From Pollenia angustigena (taxonomy: Eukaryota > Arthropoda > Insecta > Diptera > Polleniidae), in NCBI GenBank assembly GCA_930367215.1, contig OV884059.1, positions 97,266,993-97,330,992 on the forward strand: DNA of 64,000 nucleotides. Direction: 5' to 3'. Numbering within the stretch: position 1 is the first letter of the stretch; every line of letters begins with the position of its first letter. Of the stretch, positions 22,266 to 32,710 are shown in pieces. A program made the translations under genes and the position numbers. The notes beneath the pieces were generated by a model. That model was not told the origin of the DNA. It did no database searches and was given only the letters and a program-made list of their open reading frames with translations.

Positions 22266-23023
22266 ATATGGGCATTTCCCCAGAATGGTCTACCAGGATG
22301 AAAAAATAAAATGTTGATTATCATCGTCCTTTATTGTTTATTATTGTAAAAAAGTCTTTGTTCTTATAAAAGAGAGGTTTCATAGAATATCTCAGCCGTT
22401 TCACTTGCGGAAATTGGGCTGGAAACTGGAAAATTTTGTATTTTTCTGTATTTTCTACTTCTAAAGACATTTTTATACTTATTTTACATGCAAGAAATAT
22501 GTTATGTTTACACTCTTTCTTCATAATCTCTCCATTACAATCAATTGCAAAAGGAGTATTAAGTTTTTTTGTTAAGGAAATTTGGAGACATTTATGGGAA
22601 AATGCGTGGTGATAATAATTAAGAAACATATGGAAAAATCGTACGTTCGCGACCGGTAAATAAGCCAATTAAACAAGTACCAAGAGAGATATTTTATTTT
22701 GTAAATACTCGATGGAGACCTACATTAATACACTTTTAAAATAAATTAATCACTTTTGAATATTTCGTTTCATTGCGCAGATTTTTACATTTCACTACTG
22801 TGAGCCAGAGTTGACTTCTATTTTGCGTACGTTCGTGACCACACGTTTATAACTGTTTTTATGAAAACTTAAACTCGATGCACTTCATCTTTTGCACTAA
22901 ACATAGAGCTACCCAAATGCGATCGAATCGAAAAAAAAATGCTTGGAAAAGTTTTGTTTTCTATATTATTTGTACATCAAAAGCGTACGAACGTACGTTC
23001 GTGACCCCAGGAAATGCCCATAT
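22266..23023. mobile_element. Inverted-repeat element with GTACGTTCGTGACC iterons
   Basis: The ends are ATATGGGCATTTCC (22266) and GGAAATGCCCATAT (23023). The 14-base word GTACGTTCGYGACC occurs three times in the same direction (22641, 22827 and 22993). The last copy is embedded in the perfect palindrome ACGAACGTACGTTCGT. The element sits between the coding end and the 3' region of the Penelope-like element. No clear target duplication is visible. A 115-codon minus frame lies inside. Confidence 0.6.
22321..22668 (-). CDS. Hypothetical 115-residue frame inside the iteron element
   Basis: I do not recognise this protein. It starts MAYLPVANVRFF, so its first residues are written across the GTACGTTCGCGACC iteron. 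It is Lys-, Phe- and Asn-rich, contains a few scattered Cys (CLQISL, DCNG, ECKHN, ACKISI), and ends FFTIINNKGR. It is the longest frame in the element and lies on one strand without interruption, but at this A+T content a 115-codon frame can arise by chance. It may be a remnant of a transposase C-terminus or may be meaningless. Confidence 0.2.
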   Translation of the reverse strand: MAYLPVANVRFFHMFLNYYHHAFSHKCLQISLTKKLNTPFAIDCNGEIMKKECKHNIFLACKISIKMSLEVENTEKYKIFQFPAQFPQVKRLRYSMKPLFYKNKDFFTIINNKGR

Positions 23024-23104
23024 GTAAATTTAAAAATTATCACAGAAAGTTTGTCCTTTTTAGATCACAGCTGTTATTATTACTTATGCAAGTATTGCAA
23101 TGGT

Positions 23105-23860
23105 CTAGTTTGCATTTGTACTGTCTTTGTCTTCTTTTGTGTTTATTGCACTTGTCGATTTTTGTTGTATTCTTAAGCTCTCCAACGTGTATCTTTTATT
23201 TTCCCTTTTCTCTCTATCTAAAATTCTCACTTTTTCAAAGTTAGGCTTGTGTCCGTTTTCAATGCAGTGTTGTGCAAGTGTAGTTGAATGTTTTCCTCTT
23301 TTTATGTCAGCTTTATGTTCGTCTATTCTCACGCCTTAATTTATTTTCGTTGTACCAATGTAGAATTTTCCACACTCTTCATTATCACCGCCGTCACATT
23401 CAATTTGATAAACAACATCACTTTGATCCCTGCACTCCATCTTGGTTTTTGTTTGTGTAAACAAATTATGTACTATCTTGTTTGATTTATGCGCGAATAT
23501 TATTTGTTGGTCTTTTATTATCGCTCTCAGTTTGTTGTTCTCAGTTAGTCTTGGAATAAACGGTAGACTATAGTATTTGGCGTTACCAGATGTGTCATTT
23601 CTGTTTTTTTCCCCTGAAGAAATATTATTTTTAACTTTAGCCAGTAATGGAAAATTGTTTTTCATTAAGATATCCTTTATTCTTGTCATATTCTTAGATT
23701 GAAATTTGACGTTGCTTATTTTTATAACTTTGTCAATTAGATTCATTGCCGTATTTATCTTCTGTTTCATGGGTTGTGTTGAGTGGAAATTTATTAAGCG
23801 TCCAGAAGCAATAGGTTTCATATACCAATCTGTTATTATTTTGCCATTTTGTAGGAGAAT
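23105..23860 (-). pseudogene. Penelope-like polyprotein C-terminus with GIY-YIG endonuclease
   Basis: The frame enters with LLQNGKIITDWYMKPIASGR, which fits the end of the Penelope reverse transcriptase (TDWY and SGR are typical), and continues LINFHSTQPMKQKI. After a linker with FIPRLTENNKLRAII and HKSNKIVHNLFTQTKTK comes the endonuclease: VVYQIECDGG, CGKFYIGTT, RIDEHKADIKRGKHST, LAQHCIENGHKPNFEKVRIL. YIG plus the conserved Arg and His are the GIY-YIG landmarks, and the Cys residues before FYIG are typical of the Penelope branch. One in-frame TAA (23336-23338) splits it between TKIN and GVRIDEH; otherwise the frame is clean. The protein normally nicks target DNA for reverse transcription; this copy is truncated and interrupted. 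Confidence 0.88.
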
Positions 23861-24088
23861 TACCTAATATAAAGTGTCAAAAAGATAAGGTGTAATAGTG
23901 ACAAGTCCCCTTTATATTAGGTGCTAGAACTAGAACCGGTCCCTTCCACCTTAGAACTGTCCCGTGATCAGTTTGTTGTTAGTTCCCTTAACCCTAGGGA
24001 ATGAATCCAAATATAAAAAAAAACTTCTCAAACAATTTACATAATTATCACAAGAAATATCTAGAAACCACTGCTTATGTTATTCCTA

Positions 24089-25509
24089 CATGCAGAGAAA
24101 ATTATGGTTGGGCATGGTTACGGCAACTACACTACGTTTATTGTAGCAGTATATTGTTGTCGTACACAAATAAATTTTATTTTTATGAAATGCAAGCAAT
24201 ATTATAGTTGCTGTAAACATATCAATGTTTATCTCAATTGAAAATTTGAGTTTATTTTTTTAGCAAATAAATATTGATTACTTTGAAAACATATTATATT
24301 ACTCAAAACCATTTAATTATATTTAATACCCACAACCAGAGTACGAAAACAAACAAAACGAAACGTTTGCTTCCGTTTGGTTTTGTTCTTTGCTGTGAGT
24401 AAAACAAAAACAAAACCAAAACAATGAGAATGACATTAAAGTAAACGTACACAGCTGGAAAAGAAAAGAGTAAGAACAATATTGAAACATTCAGAGAAAA
24501 ACGTTTGACAAACGTTTGGTAATTGATTAACTCACTACTGTTGTTTCTAAGTGAAATAAAAAGATATGTTTTTTTGTTTTTATAAAAATAACGTAACAAA
24601 TAATTTTTTGGACGAGGCATTGTGGATTTTACTCTTGTTATGCCACTACAAAAACCAAACAAGAACTAAATCAATTACTCAAAACAAAACGTTTTGTACT
24701 CAGATGTACGATTGTAACGGTAAATTAAATAATGCAGATGAATAAAAAGCCAATTGTTTCGTTTTCTCTCTTTGACACTTGAAAAGTTTTTGTTTTGGTT
24801 TTGCTCATATACAATACAATATAACAATTTTGAATAGTTTTGTACATTTTGCAAACGTTTGTGAAATGTTTTGTTTGTTTTCATACTCTGGCCACAACAT
24901 GCTAACTTTCTATACGTTTACTCATTATATGGTTAAGATGCAAACAAAATATCTTTACTTTAATAGTAGCGGTTTTCACCGTTTGTACTAAGTGTACAAC
25001 TCTCTTTACTCTCTTTACAACTCTCTTTACTTAAAACGATTTTATACTACAAAGAGTGAGTGACTTTTTCGTTAGTATTGTAAACTAATGAAGTTGCTGA
25101 GTGAGGGAGAGAGATAGATATAGTTTCTTGAACTGTTTTATTCTGGGTTATTTAAAAAACGTGTTAACTACAGGTTTTTGTTGGATTTTTCAACCACAGC
25201 GTAGTAAATTTAAGTCTAATAAGTTTTGTTGTTGCAGTGTTGGAGATCTTAGTACTTTAACTAAATTATTAACATTCACAAGGTCTACAAGGGACTTTAC
25301 TATCAAGCGTAAAACCGCTAGTATATTGTTATCGCCATTTGTAAAATAATTTTGAATAAGTTGTGTCGCTTGTTTCGAATATGCCTATCGAATTATTTAT
25401 TAGTGAGTGGTTAAACAATTAACAAAAATACCCATTAAAAACACATGTTTAGAGAAATTAAAAAATAAAGAAATTGTATTTACAATACAAAATATTTTTT
25501 CTTTGCGTG
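24089..25509. mobile_element. TA-flanked element (CACGCAGA family), interrupted copy
   Basis: It begins CATGCAGAGAAAATTATGG at 24089 after a TA and ends TATTTTTTCTTTGCGTG at 25509. Its first 150 bp align with 49239-49390 (GTTGGGCATGGTTACGGC, ATATTGTTGTCGTACACAAA), and its 24895-24960 part aligns with 49505-49570. A separate element (24336-24891) has inserted into it. The plus and minus frames of 60-120 codons here are chance frames. Confidence 0.75.
24336..24891. mobile_element. Nested inverted-repeat element with 6-bp target duplication
   Basis: The ends are CCAGAGTACGAAAACAAACA (24336) and the inverted TGTTTGTTTTCATACTCTGG (24891); pairing continues inward to GAAACGTTTGC and GCAAACGTTTGT. 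The 6-bp direct repeat CCACAA flanks it (24330-24335 and 24892-24897). The related element at 49239-50359 shows the uninterrupted site (AATAGCCATAACATGATAAC), which confirms the boundaries. The interior repeats AAAACAAAAC and AAACGTTTG words. The 119-codon minus frame at 24303-24662 lies across its edge and is not a gene. Confidence 0.85.
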
Positions 25510-25811
25510 CATATAAAGCTTATCGTATGAATCCATATTTCATACAAAAGGACTTAAAAACCACTAATAAATAAATATAACCAGAAGAAATCTGTTTGTC
25601 CACTAAAGCCTTCACTCTGACACCTTCTAGCTTTAATATTGCACAAACTTTTATCGCTTCTCTCTTCGCCTCGTTTCTAAAAGCCAGTTTCAACAATTAT
25701 AGTCCAATACTAATTCATTAAATTAATTTCATTAAAAAAAATCACCTTTATTGTCTGAAGTTCAGCAAGACGGACGAATTGATATGGTTAAATCAATTTT
25801 GAAAATGATTC
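25510..25811. other. Unassigned DNA between two short elements
   Basis: No gene or repeat structure is recognised. Confidence 0.3.
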
Positions 25812-26293
25812 TTATACTATGTTCACACTTGAGTTCTTAAACCCGTTTAAGCAGCTCGAACGTGATTAAGCTCTAATCACTTCAAAATCGAGATGATTAC
25901 CCATACATTGAAGTGATTTGTTAATCATTTCAAATCGACATGATTATAACTAAATCACTTCATAAACCACATAGAATCCATTGAACATACCTAATAATGT
26001 AGAATCGCCAACATGTCGTGTACAACCGGCCAAGATTTCTGCTTAATGTTTTTATTTTTTTCCTTAAATAATTCATAAATTTTCACAATTTCATCATTAA
26101 AATGATTAAAATAATCTTCTGATAACTTTATAAAAGTGTTTTTATCCATTTTTAATACCTTAAAGAAATATAAATTTGTTTGATTTTTTCTTGTGTGTCT
26201 TAATCATCTCAAATGTAATGTGAACGGTTTTGATTAGCTAAATCAACATTTTGCTTAAACGCGTTTAAAAACCCAAGTGTGAACTTAGCATAA
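25812..26293. mobile_element. Short inverted-repeat element (CTATGTTCACACTTG ends)
   Basis: The left end TTATACTATGTTCACACTTG pairs with CAAGTGTGAACTTAGCATAA at the right end. TTAAACCCGTTTAAGC on the left and GCTTAAACGCGTTTAA on the right also pair. The interior repeats TAATCACTTCAAA and AATCATTTCAAA words on both strands. It is about 480 bp and non-coding. Target duplication is unclear. Confidence 0.72.
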
Positions 26294-28105
26294 GGCAAAT
26301 TGTATTTGAGAAGGTGGATCCAGAACTTAAATTATTATATTTTGCAAAAATTAACACAAACACAAAACTCCTCTTTTGGAAAATTCTTTAGTTCTCTACA
26401 AGCAAAACGAACAACGTTATTAATTTAAATTAAAATATGTCGTTTTATAACTTTCCATCTTACACAGACACTTTTATTAAGAAAATTTAATATTTTCCTT
26501 AAGCGGCATATTTTTTTCTTCCAATATTCAATGCAAAATGTTATCCAAGTGAATCCAATTAATGTCTCTTCTTTAAACTAGAAAAAGTTTAACCATTTCA
26601 CTTAAATATTAATTTTGTCTACATTGAAAAAAGAAGAACGTTAATTATAAGCTTTGCTACTCAACAAATTGCGAAATAACTTTTTCCTTAAGCCAACTTA
26701 CTAATGTATCTGTCGGATTGTTTTATGTATCTTTTATGCACAAATTCAAAAAACAAGAAAATTAGCAAGCGAAAATATTAAATAAACAAAAATACAAGTT
26801 AAAGCAGCAGCAATAAGTAGAAATAAGTTAAAAAGAAAAAAAAAACAACAACGGAAATAGGACGAAGCAGGAGCAGAGTAACTTGTCTTAATTACGAAAG
26901 TTTAAGTGATTTTTCCTTCGTATTTTGTTCATGTTCTTTAGTACTTTGAGCGAAAACTTATTAAGTTGTTTGTTATTTTTACGTTGGAAATAGTTGTTAT
27001 AATTGCTTTGTAAGCTTTTTTGTATGTTAGTATGTTCGTATTCACAAAAACATTTTCCCAGCAAACACAGAAATACACCTCATGTATTGCCAAACGTATT
27101 GCCAGGATGAAAAATATTATTGCGGCAATAATCGATTTCGTATTGCGGGAAGAACGTGTCTCGATGGCAATTCTTCTCAGCAATACGAAAGCGATACTTC
27201 TAGATGATTATCTAGTAATATCGCCAGATAACCAATTAATAGAAAATCGTAAGATATCGCCAAAATATCATTGGGATGATAAAAAGAAGAATTTGCGTTT
27301 TAAAAAATTGTCATTTACGTACAAAGAAGCACATCTTTTTATTTATTATTAAAAAATAATTGAAACAAAATAAAATAATATACATAAATATTTAGTTTCC
27401 GCCATATTTTTGAGAAAAAAACCTACCCCATCTTTAAAATAGCATCCAGGGTTGAGAGATATCTTGACTATATTGAAAAGGAAACAGATTAATATTTAAC
27501 AGATTTATTGAATTTAAAAATTTACCATTTGCAGATTATTTTGAGAAATAATTTCATAGGTTTTTTTTATTTTTAATAATTTTTATTTTTTAATTTATGA
27601 CGCACATTATTATTTAATTTTTATTCTGTTTATTTTGCGTAATTTTCTCGAAAATTATTAAAGGAAGAAAATAAAAACTTACATTGATGACAATTTGGGG
27701 ATATTGATAAACTATTGCCTTAGGGGATATCTTCCATTTGTTTGCAGGGTTATGTTCGGAATTTTTTCTGTCTGTCTATGTGCCAGTGTTGCCATAAAAG
27801 GCTACCGGCTATTAATTAAAAAAAATCCGGACATTATTAAAAACTTAAAAAAATTTGGGCTTTCCAGAAAGATTTTTAAAGCATTTTTCCAGTAAAAACA
27901 TCAATGCACGAAAAGAAGTTTATTTTTTAAAGTAACCAATTCCGTTTCTTATAACAAGAAAATCCATAATAATTTTTGATTTTTAATTTCGTTCTTATTT
28001 AGTAAAATTTTCTTATATAAAGACACCAAGCCACATAATTTAGAAAAAGTAAATTTTGGTTTGGACAAGATCATGCAATATTTTCTTATATATATATGTG
28101 TTCCT
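26294..28105. other. Unassigned DNA
   Basis: No gene is supported. The part at 27060-27260 contains CCCAGCAAACACAGAAATAC and repeated GTATTGCC or GCGGCAATAATCG words, like the edge of a short element. At 27785 a CAGTGTTGCCATAAAAGGCT end resembles the hAT-type end at 40388 but has no partner. The 110-codon plus frame at 27020-27352 has no family features. Confidence 0.35.
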
Positions 28106-28905
28106 CTAACTCCCATTGGAGCATAGGGCGCCAATAACAGCTGATCGCCAGCGGACCCGATTTTGTGCCGTTGATCTTAACTCGTTCCAAGATAGGCCAA
28201 GACTGTTCCTCTCAGTTTCGGTGGAACGTCGCCACGTTGTACGTGGTCTGCCAGGTTGCCGGCCAGATTCTTGAAATGGGTTCCATCGAAGTGCCAGTTT
28301 GGCGACGTTGTCGTTGTTTCGTCGTAGTGTATGACCAATCCATTGCCACTTGCGCTTCCGTATTTCAATTTCTATCGGAATCTGTCTTGACTGCACTAAC
28401 AGGTCGGCATTAGAGACTGTCCGAGGCCAGAAAATGCGAAGAATTCTTCTGAGACATCGGTTGACAAATGTTTGTAGGCGGTGGGTAATAATATTCGTGA
28501 CTTTCCAGGTTGTGCATCCGTAGAGAAGTACCGATTTGACATTTGCTTCGAAGATTCTAAGCTTAGTGCGAAGACTTATTTTGTTGCTTTGCCATATTGG
28601 GGCTAATATGCCAAAGGATGATCTTGCCTTGTTTATTCTACTCTCTACATCTAAGTCGGCACCTCCATTTTCGTCAATCTCACAACCCAGGTAGCAAAAG
28701 TTGGACGTGTAGTCGTAAATTTGGTCGCCTATATTTAGTGTTGATGGAGAGTCAACTCCTACACTCAGTGCCTTTGTTTTTCCGGTATTAATTTTAAGAC
28801 CTGTACAGCGCAGTTTGTCTTGCAAATTTAGTGTTGTCTGTTTTAGATCACAAAGTCTCTGCGAAAGTAAGCATATGTCATCTACGTATGCCAATATTTT
28901 CTTGG
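28106..28905 (-). pseudogene. LINE reverse transcriptase, C-terminal third (RTE/BovB-like)
   Basis: The 262-codon open frame begins at the reverse-transcriptase catalytic motif, written here AYVDDICLLSQR (canonical YADD, so A to V). It continues with GLKINTGKTKALSV, NFCYLGCEIDENGG, INKARSSFGILAPIW, LLYGCTTWKV, LQTFVNRCLRRIL and KRKWQWIGHTLRR, and ends NRVRWRSAVIGALCSNGS. This order (thumb, then W..IGH.LR, then a WR..V..LC end) is typical of RTE-like non-LTR retrotransposons; the clade is judged from memory. The frame is uninterrupted, but the 5' portion is absent: upstream of 28905 there is a stop and unrelated sequence. This is an ordinary 5'-truncated LINE insertion. The same 3' end (CTATGCTCCAATGG) recurs at 41705. 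Confidence 0.88.
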
Positions 28906-29355
28906 TTCAAGCCAAATTTTCTTGTGATTTAGCAAATAATTCTTTCGGTGTAAAATTAACTACAATAAAAAAAATGTTCACTACGCTATTATATAAGAGA
29001 AGTTAAAACCTACTTTTCCGAACTGCTGGAAACACTAATGTGTGCTCGCGTTTGTTTTTGCTGTTGTGCTTGTCTTCTATAAGTTTTTTCATTTATGCCT
29101 TAATTGCAGTTATTTTTTGTTTAATAATTGTTATATGGCTACAAAGTAAAGAGAGATGTAACGTTAATTTCAATATAGGAATTAAAACAATATTGAATGT
29201 TTATAGGCTTATGGCCATATTTGGCCGTGCCGAATCTCTGTTATCCACTACCATTGGTTAAAAACATTAACAAAAATGTTATTAAACGTAAAGCAAACAC
29301 TCGCAAAAGAAATAGCCAGAAACTAGAAATTTAAAATGTTTTTAAGCTGACTCTT
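28906..29355. other. Unassigned DNA
   Basis: Nothing recognisable upstream of the truncated LINE; the 73-codon plus frame at 29040-29261 shows no family features. Confidence 0.3.
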
Positions 29356-29682
29356 AAGCTGGAGGTCCACACCACGCGTTACTCGCTTTTTCGCAGCATA
29401 CGCAGCTGTCAAAAAAGTAGAATCTGTGAAGTTATACGTAGTAAGTTACATGCAGAAAAGCGTAGATGCCTTGAGGCGAAAAGTAGGTTAACTTTCTACT
29501 TTTGTAAGCGTCACAAGCAGCGTTCGAACAAATCAGCTGATTTTGACAAATTAAATTTTATTTTTACTTGTGCTGCTGCTGAATAAAAAGCGTTGCATGT
29601 AACTAGAAACGTAGAACGCAAGTAATGTTATAAAAGCATGCGGTGCGTGGAGGCGAAAACGCGTGTTATGGACCTCCAGCTT
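29356..29682. mobile_element. Short inverted-repeat element (AAGCTGGAGGTCCA ends)
   Basis: AAGCTGGAGGTCCACACCA at 29356 pairs with TTATGGACCTCCAGCTT ending at 29682. AACGCGTG also occurs near the right end opposite CACGCGTT on the left. The interior is relatively G+C-rich for the window and contains AAGCGTAGATGCC and AAACGTAGAACGCAAG. It is about 327 bp and non-coding. Confidence 0.72.
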
Positions 29683-30599
29683 TATTTAGGTCATCTGTAC
29701 GAGTCGTGACAGTTGTAAGATATTGCAATAAGGAGTTGCCAGCGCTGCCACAGCATGAAAATGGGACCAAATTTGTCGCTTCTCCGGAGCGCACTTATGA
29801 TCATGTGAAACGTACCTTTACACATTATTGACTTAACTAATATGCGTCTCTTAATAGATAAACGAAATTTACCATGTCGTCTTAATATATGACAAGGATC
29901 CAGAATACGCATTACACCTTATTGGGTATCCAATGATCATTTCGACTTGTTACAAAATGAATAAAAAAAAAAAAAAATTTTTTTTGCTTTAAATATAAAA
30001 AAGAAAACTTATTCAATTTATGTTTTAAAGCTATTTTTTCTAATATTTCATTGTTTCTTATTTATTTCATTAAGATTTTCCGTTTAATTATTTTCTGCTT
30101 AACAATTATTGATTGACAGTTAAATTTTTAAGATAAAAAACAAAGAAAAATAATTAAGTTTTAATTGCGTTTTTTTGCCCTTGATTATGTCAAACAACAA
30201 TAAAAAGTTAATGGTGTGTATGGAATAGAAAAACATTGAGGCATTTAATTACTTTTGTGGGCATGCAAGCAAAAAATGAGAAATTATATACGGTAAATGA
30301 GAGAAAAAATGGAAATTCTTTTTTATTAAGTTGAAATTAAAAGAAGATAGTTTAAATACTACAAATATTAATCGTTTGTCCAAGCAAAAGGTGCGAGGGT
30401 CCTATTTTCAAATTTATGTTTGTTCTGGGTTAACTCAGGTTCTAATTTTGCGTTATTTTATTCTATTCATAAAATATATTTACATTAATAAAATACCTTA
30501 AATATAACATCGTTGCCAGACTTTTATTTAGAGTTCAATAAAAAATTTTCCTTTTTAACGTTTTTGACCATTATAATTAATTCACTGCTCAGAAATATA
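29683..30599. other. Unassigned A+T-rich DNA
   Basis: No gene or paired terminal repeats are visible. The paired plus and minus frames near 29643-29912 overlap and match nothing known. Confidence 0.35.
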
Positions 30600-31350
30600 T
30601 ACAGTGAACCAATAAAGTTTAAGTACATCTAGCATTCAAAAAAAATAAACAAAAAAAATGCATTATGTTTTAAATAAAAGTTTATTAAAGCTTGTACGTA
30701 TTTTTTGTACACATATTAAAGAACTTAAAACCATAATTTTTTTAAAATTTATCCTAAGGTTTATAAAAAAAAAAACAACAAAAACTTCGCAGTATCGTTA
30801 ATTTACATAAAAAAAGTTTACGTACACTAAATAAAAAAATATTTTTAACAAAGTCAAAAACGAATTTTAGGATTTATTAATATTTTGTAGGTCCTGCATC
30901 AGCATCAATTACCGCTTGAAGACGTCGACGCATGCTTCTCACTAATCTTGTTGTGTCATTTTCCGATATTTTTCGCCATTCTGTTAACAAGGCATTTCTT
31001 AGCGATTCCTTCGAAGTGATTGTATGTTTTCGAATGCTTTTTTCCAACAAGTCCCGGATATGTTCTATTGCATTAAGGTCTGGTGATTGTGGGGGTGTAT
31101 GGTCCTGCTTGCAGTTGTACAAAAGCCATTCCTTGACCAAGTAAGTCGTGTACTTGGGGTCATTATCTTGCTTTTTTCTAACCCCAATTGCGACGCACTT
31201 TGTTTCATATTGTTCGGTAAAATGCTCAGGTATAAATGTTTATTTATTGTATTTTCGATCAAAACCAATTTCCCCGCCCCAGCAGCTGCCATACACCCCC
31301 ACACCATGACGTTACCACCACCATGTTTACCAGTTGGGATTATGTTTTTT
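30600..31350 (-). mobile_element. Tc1-like element, 3' half
   Basis: The 3' terminal repeat follows a TA and reads ACAGTGAACCAATAAAGTTT then AAGTACA, a typical Tc1-family end. A related word, AAAAGTTTACGTACAC, occurs inside at about 30812. The transposase remnant lies at 30877-31350. The 5' half is missing. Confidence 0.8.
30877..31350 (-). pseudogene. Tc1-like DD34E transposase, C-terminal half, frameshifted
   Basis: Reading leftwards from 31350 the frame gives GKHGGGNVMVWGCMAAAGAG, KLVLIENTINKHLYLSIL and then a frameshift near 31160. The second frame has KKQDNDPKYTTYLVKEWLLY, QSPDLNAIEHIRDLLEKSIR and ends MRRRLQAVIDADAGPTKY with a stop at 30877. The Asp of QDNDPK and the Glu of NAIEH are the second and third catalytic residues. 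The first catalytic Asp and the N-terminal DNA-binding region are absent, so the copy is dead. Confidence 0.88.
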
Positions 31351-31488
31351 TAAATATGTATAAAAACTGTTAAACTATTAAAGACTTTTTTTGTCAAAAA
31401 GAGTTTATATTGTGATTTTAGTACGATACGTTCCATGCCAAAATTTGTACCTTCTTAACAATATTCAAAACCATGAACTGAAATTTGT

Positions 31489-32054
31489 GGGGAGGTGCTG
31501 TAATACCATGGTAGATAAGGTCATTATGGCTTTATCTCTCATTCAATAGGGAGATAAAGCCTTTTTTGTTTTTTTCATTTGAATGGGAGATAAAGCCTTA
31601 GCTCACATTAGCAATATTAGAAAATGGCTTTATCTCCCATTTCAGTTCCGGAGACACTAAAGTTAAGTATTGAAATCTGGCTTCGCATACTAAAGATTTA
31701 CTACGTGACGGCCTGCGGCCGTGCTAAGGGGGTTTTTCCTCCAGTAGGACGCGGCAGTTGGCTTCGCTGAATAAAGTTTTCCACAAGAATAAAAAAATGT
31801 TTTTCAATGATAACTAAGGATTTTCCGTTTTACATAATATTTACACCATGCATAACAATTTTCTAAAAAAAAATATGGCTTTATCACTCATTTGCGAAAA
31901 AAAAAATATGGCTATATCTCTCATTTCGCAAACTTTTAAATATGACCTTACCTCTCAATGATTGGGCAATAAGGCCATTACGGCTTTATCTCCCATTCAA
32001 TTGAGCAATAATGCCATCATGGCCTTATCTATCATGGTTTTAAAGCACCCCCCC
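31489..32054. mobile_element. Fold-back element FB3 with 8-bp target duplication
   Basis: The ends are GGGGAGGTGCT (31489) and AGCACCCCCCC (32054), continuing inward as ACCATGGTAGATAAGG and CCTTATCTATCATGGT. The 8-bp direct repeat AAATTTGT flanks it (31481-31488 and 32055-32062). The arms consist of the iterated, largely palindromic word GGGAGATAAAGCCATTATGG. The centre has one pair of core units with GGCTTCGCATACTAAAG, GACGGCCTGCGGCCGTGC and GGCTTCGCTGAATAAAG. Its left arm is nearly identical to FB2. It is 566 bp and non-coding. Confidence 0.82.
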
Positions 32055-32062
32055 AAATTTGT

Positions 32063-32710
32063 ATGTAACCAGTTTGTTAAGAGTTATTTAAAATTATCTC
32101 TAGGTCCATTCAAAAGGCCTCAATTAATAACATTCAAAACAAAATTGTATTAAAAATGCTTACATTTATATAAAACAAAATTTTTGATCAGATATTATAA
32201 CCGGATTTTCATAAACTACTCAATTCTTTTTGTGTAGATATATTAAACTAAATGGCTTTCAGTCTTAATCAGTGTTCGAAAATAAACCGAACATTTTTTA
32301 GCGTACGGTGCGGTACACATACAGAAACGATATCTATTTAATAGTGTTTGTATGTAAGTACACAACCCTTAATAATATTTTCAAGAAAGTAACAAACTTT
32401 ATGTAGTGTTCTGTTTTTAGTTATAAAACAGTACAATTGTAGTGGCTCTGAATTTATACATTATATTTTATTGTTCCGTATTTTTTCACATTAATGAAGG
32501 AATGAGCAAACATTAAGTTAAAGCACGCTGCATATTAGTATTGTTGTTACTTGGCAACTTGCGCAACCACAGTACGAATAGCCTGTAATATATTTGCATT
32601 GTGTACATGTTTTGTTTTTGTAATAATTTTTCGATGGCTTTAGGTTTTTCATTATAAAAACATATGGGTAATTCCATGTCAAAACGACCGAGAGTGGGAC
32701 ACAACCCCGA
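32063..32710. other. Unassigned DNA
   Basis: No gene or element boundary seen. Confidence 0.3.

Larger units (their letters stand above)
21975..23860 (-). mobile_element. Penelope-like element, 3' part
   Basis: The minus strand holds the C-terminal end of a Penelope-type polyprotein (23860-23105) followed by a 3' region with a hammerhead-like motif near 22040. The reverse transcriptase core is missing, so the insertion is 5' truncated near 23860. An unrelated inverted-repeat element (22266-23023) lies between the coding end and the ribozyme region, so the 3' assignment rests on order and strand. Confidence 0.75.

Noticed and set aside
22943..23485. Several overlapping plus-strand frames rich in Leu and Phe
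   Set aside because: Most are antisense to the Penelope-like GIY-YIG coding region; the leftmost starts in the neighbouring inverted-repeat element.
28165..29006. Plus-strand frames opposite the LINE
   Set aside because: They are antisense to the reverse-transcriptase frame; the last one runs on into flanking unassigned DNA.
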